From: Thiohalorhabdus sp. Cl-TMA
GTDB taxonomy: Bacteria; Pseudomonadota; Gammaproteobacteria; Thiohalorhabdales; Thiohalorhabdaceae
Direction of reading: 5' to 3'
Length of the DNA stretch: 64,000 nucleotides
Assembly: GCF_041821045.1 (NCBI RefSeq)
Contig: NZ_JBGUAW010000007.1
Location: 62,001 to 126,000, forward strand
Each line of letters begins with the position of its first letter. The first letter of the stretch is position 1. Of the stretch, positions 62,517-64,000 are shown in pieces. The notes under the pieces were generated by a model. The model saw only the letters and a list, made by a program, of their open reading frames with translations, was not told the DNA's origin and made no database searches. Both the position numbers and the translations under genes were made by a program.

Positions 62517-63119
62517 ATGGATACGCCAGATACGCTTATCGACCTGATCCGCCACGGCGAACCGGAAGGCGGGAAGAAGTACCGCGGCCAGACCGACGAC
62601 CCGCTCACGGAGCGGGGCTGGCAGCAGATGTGGACCGCCGTGGGCGGGCACCGCCCCTGGCGGCGAATCGTCAGCTCGCCTCTATCCCGCTGTGCCGCCT
62701 TCGCCCATGCCCTGGCTGGGGAAATGGGGCTGGAGGCGGCCACCGACCCCCGACTCATGGAGGTGGGCTACGGTCCCTGGTCCGGACGCACCACCGACGA
62801 GATCCGGGCGGAGGAGCCCGATGCCATGGCGGCCTTCCTGCGGGACCCGTGGAGCAACCGGCCCGTAGGGGCCGAGGATATGGAGCGCTTCACGGCGCGG
62901 GTGCTCGCCGCCTACGAGGAGCATCGCTCGGGAGACGACGGCCCCCTGCTGATCGTCGCCCACGCCGGGGTACTGCGCACCGTCATCGCGCACAACCTGG
63001 GCATGCCCCTGGAGAACCTCTTCCATCTCCAGATCCCCTACGCTGGCCGCGCCCGATTCCATGCCCCCGACGGACGCCTCCGTCTAACCCATCTCGCGGC
63101 GCGGCCGCCGGAGCGCTGA
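62517..63119 (+). CDS. cobC: histidine phosphatase, probable alpha-ribazole phosphatase
   Basis: 200 residues of the phosphoglycerate-mutase-like histidine phosphatase family: LIDLIRHGEPEG with the catalytic His, YRGQTDDPLTERGWQQ, SSPLSRCAAFA and VAHAGVLRTVIAH. Sits one base before cobS, which supports the cobalamin role (dephosphorylating alpha-ribazole phosphate). The ribosome site is poor; a TACAAT lies 39 bases before the ATG. Confidence 0.85.
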   Translation: MDTPDTLIDLIRHGEPEGGKKYRGQTDDPLTERGWQQMWTAVGGHRPWRRIVSSPLSRCAAFAHALAGEMGLEAATDPRLMEVGYGPWSGRTTDEIRAEEPDAMAAFLRDPWSNRPVGAEDMERFTARVLAAYEEHRSGDDGPLLIVAHAGVLRTVIAHNLGMPLENLFHLQIPYAGRARFHAPDGRLRLTHLAARPPER

Positions 63120-63120
63120 G

Positions 63121-63864
63121 ATGCTTCCGCCCCTGGTGGCCCTGGCGGACCTGACCCGCATCCCGGTACCCCGAACCTCCCGGGCCGGCGCGGCGGATCA
63201 TGCCCGCGCCGTGCCCTGGTATCCAGCCGCGGGCCTGGTAATCGGGGTGCTCCTCGTCACCACCGCCTTCCTCCTACAGGGGCTGCCGGTGTTTCTGGTG
63301 GCCATTGCCGTTACAGGCCTGTGGATCGGCCTCACGGGCGCCCGGCACCTCCAGGGGCTGGCGGACACCGCCGACGGCTTCATCGGCGGCTACGGCAACC
63401 GGCGACGCATCCTGCGGATCATGCGGGACCGCCAGGGCGGGATGGGCGCCCTGGCGGCGGTGATCCTGGTGGTCCTGGCCAAGGCCTTCGCCGTCGGCTG
63501 CCTGCTCCACCATCAACAGTGGGCCAGCCTGCTGGCCGCGCCCGTGGCCGGGCGGGTGCTCCTGGGAGGCATCCTTGCCACCACCCCCCACGTTCCCGAC
63601 GACCCGGGCGACCTTCCCCTGTTTCCCCACCTGGACCGGGCGGCGGTGATGGCGGGGATCCTGGCCGGGGCCCTGCTGCTCGGCGCGGCCATGACCGGCG
63701 GCCTGGCGGCGCTCGCCGTGCTGGCGGTGCTCGCCGGCCTCCTTCGCTGGGCATCCAAGCAGGCCCTGGGCGGATTCAATTCGGACATCCTCGACACCGC
63801 CTGCGAGCTGGGCGAGCTCGCCGCCCTGGGCGCGGCCCTCTGGGGCGCGGGCGCATGCCTGTAA
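63121..63864 (+). CDS. cobS: cobalamin synthase (adenosylcobinamide-GDP ribazoletransferase)
   Basis: 247 residues, seven or so TM helices. CobS signature: FLTRIPVP-like N-terminus (LADLTRIPVPR), HLQGLADTADGFIGG and RIMRDRQGGMGALA. Joins adenosylcobinamide-GDP and alpha-ribazole in the last step of B12 assembly, in the inner membrane. Overlaps nothing but follows cobC by one base. No cobalamin riboswitch precedes the pair. Confidence 0.92.
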   Translation: MLPPLVALADLTRIPVPRTSRAGAADHARAVPWYPAAGLVIGVLLVTTAFLLQGLPVFLVAIAVTGLWIGLTGARHLQGLADTADGFIGGYGNRRRILRIMRDRQGGMGALAAVILVVLAKAFAVGCLLHHQQWASLLAAPVAGRVLLGGILATTPHVPDDPGDLPLFPHLDRAAVMAGILAGALLLGAAMTGGLAALAVLAVLAGLLRWASKQALGGFNSDILDTACELGELAALGAALWGAGACL

Positions 63865-63885
63865 CCCCGCACCGGACGGCTCGCC

Positions 63886-64000
63886 GTGCCTGAGCTGCCG
63901 GAAGTAGAGGTCACTCGCCTCGGCATACAGCCCCATACCGAAGGGCGGCTCCTGGAAGGGGCGCGCATCCGGGAGCCGCGCCTGCGCTGGCCGGTCCCGG
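63886..64000 (+). CDS. mutM: formamidopyrimidine-DNA glycosylase, 5' part
   Basis: GTG start followed by [13 protein letters not shown], the invariant N-terminus of Fpg/MutM, where the exposed Pro after Met removal is the catalytic nucleophile and Glu the next catalytic residue. Removes 8-oxoguanine. The gene is cut by the window end after 38 codons. Confidence 0.93.
   Translation, partial: MPELPEVEVTRLGIQPHTEGRLLEGARIREPRLRWPVP

Noticed and set aside
1-64000. CRISPR array, prophage, insertion sequence or integron
   Set aside because: No regularly spaced repeats, no transposase or integrase motifs, and no phage structural genes were found on either strand.

Overview
The window is GC-rich (roughly two thirds G+C by eye) and reads as a chromosomal segment of a gammaproteobacterium, densely packed, with short AT-rich islands only at promoters. 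Support for this: a 6S RNA directly downstream of a ZapB-like/zapA pair, a true FNR with its four cluster cysteines, Rep helicase, a DegS/DegQ-type protease, dGTPase, HAE1-type RND efflux, c-di-GMP proteins and MauG/CcpA di-haem peroxidases. The many periplasmic cytochromes, FixLJ-like two-component pairs and a TSUP anion exporter suggest a respiring, perhaps sulfur-oxidising, organism. That last point is inference; no sox, dsr or carbon-fixation gene lies in the window.

Layout. 1-11 kb: the 3' part of lhr, a SARP-like regulator fused to EF-hands, dgt, a lipase-like hydrolase, two tandem cytochromes c (one soluble, one lipoprotein), def and an HtrA lipoprotein. 12-18.6 kb: a FixJ-like regulator and its PAS/GAF kinase face a five-gene operon (DUF1722 protein, two small unknowns, FNR, CBS-domain protein) across a 600-base gap holding a palindromic box; together they look like a FixLJ-to-FixK/FNR type circuit. 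19-31.5 kb: RND efflux pair, NhaC antiporter, an EEP/phospholipase-D/VTT membrane module carrying a frameshift, a YhdH-like reductase and an MscS/DUF599/unknown operon. 31.6-40 kb: signalling and decay, with a broken EAL gene, a GAF-GGDEF cyclase, a second PAS kinase, a secreted double beta-propeller dehydrogenase, a LysR remnant, a second FixJ-like regulator, two small proteins and tRNA-Arg(CCG). 40-50 kb: a glycine-zipper lipoprotein split by an amber codon, YmdB, RNase Y, 6S RNA, zapA, a ZapB-like gene, rep and a degenerate-GGDEF/EAL protein. 50-57.5 kb: a broken DoxX gene, glucokinase with an ECF sigma/anti-sigma pair, a PfkB sugar kinase, a TSUP exporter with a membrane partner, a HIT protein and phosphoglucose isomerase. 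57.6-64 kb: a 22-residue membrane peptide, a peroxidase/Tat-phosphoesterase/cytochrome operon, a convergent second peroxidase, cobC, cobS and the start of mutM.

The most interesting items are the BTAD-EF-hand fusion, the PLD-VTT-EEP module with a one-base frameshift, the RNase Y-YmdB-6S-ZapA neighbourhood with a 36-base perfect palindrome, the peroxidase/phosphoesterase/cytochrome cluster, four decaying genes and a short box recurring beside both FixJ-like systems. No CRISPR array, prophage or intact insertion sequence was seen.
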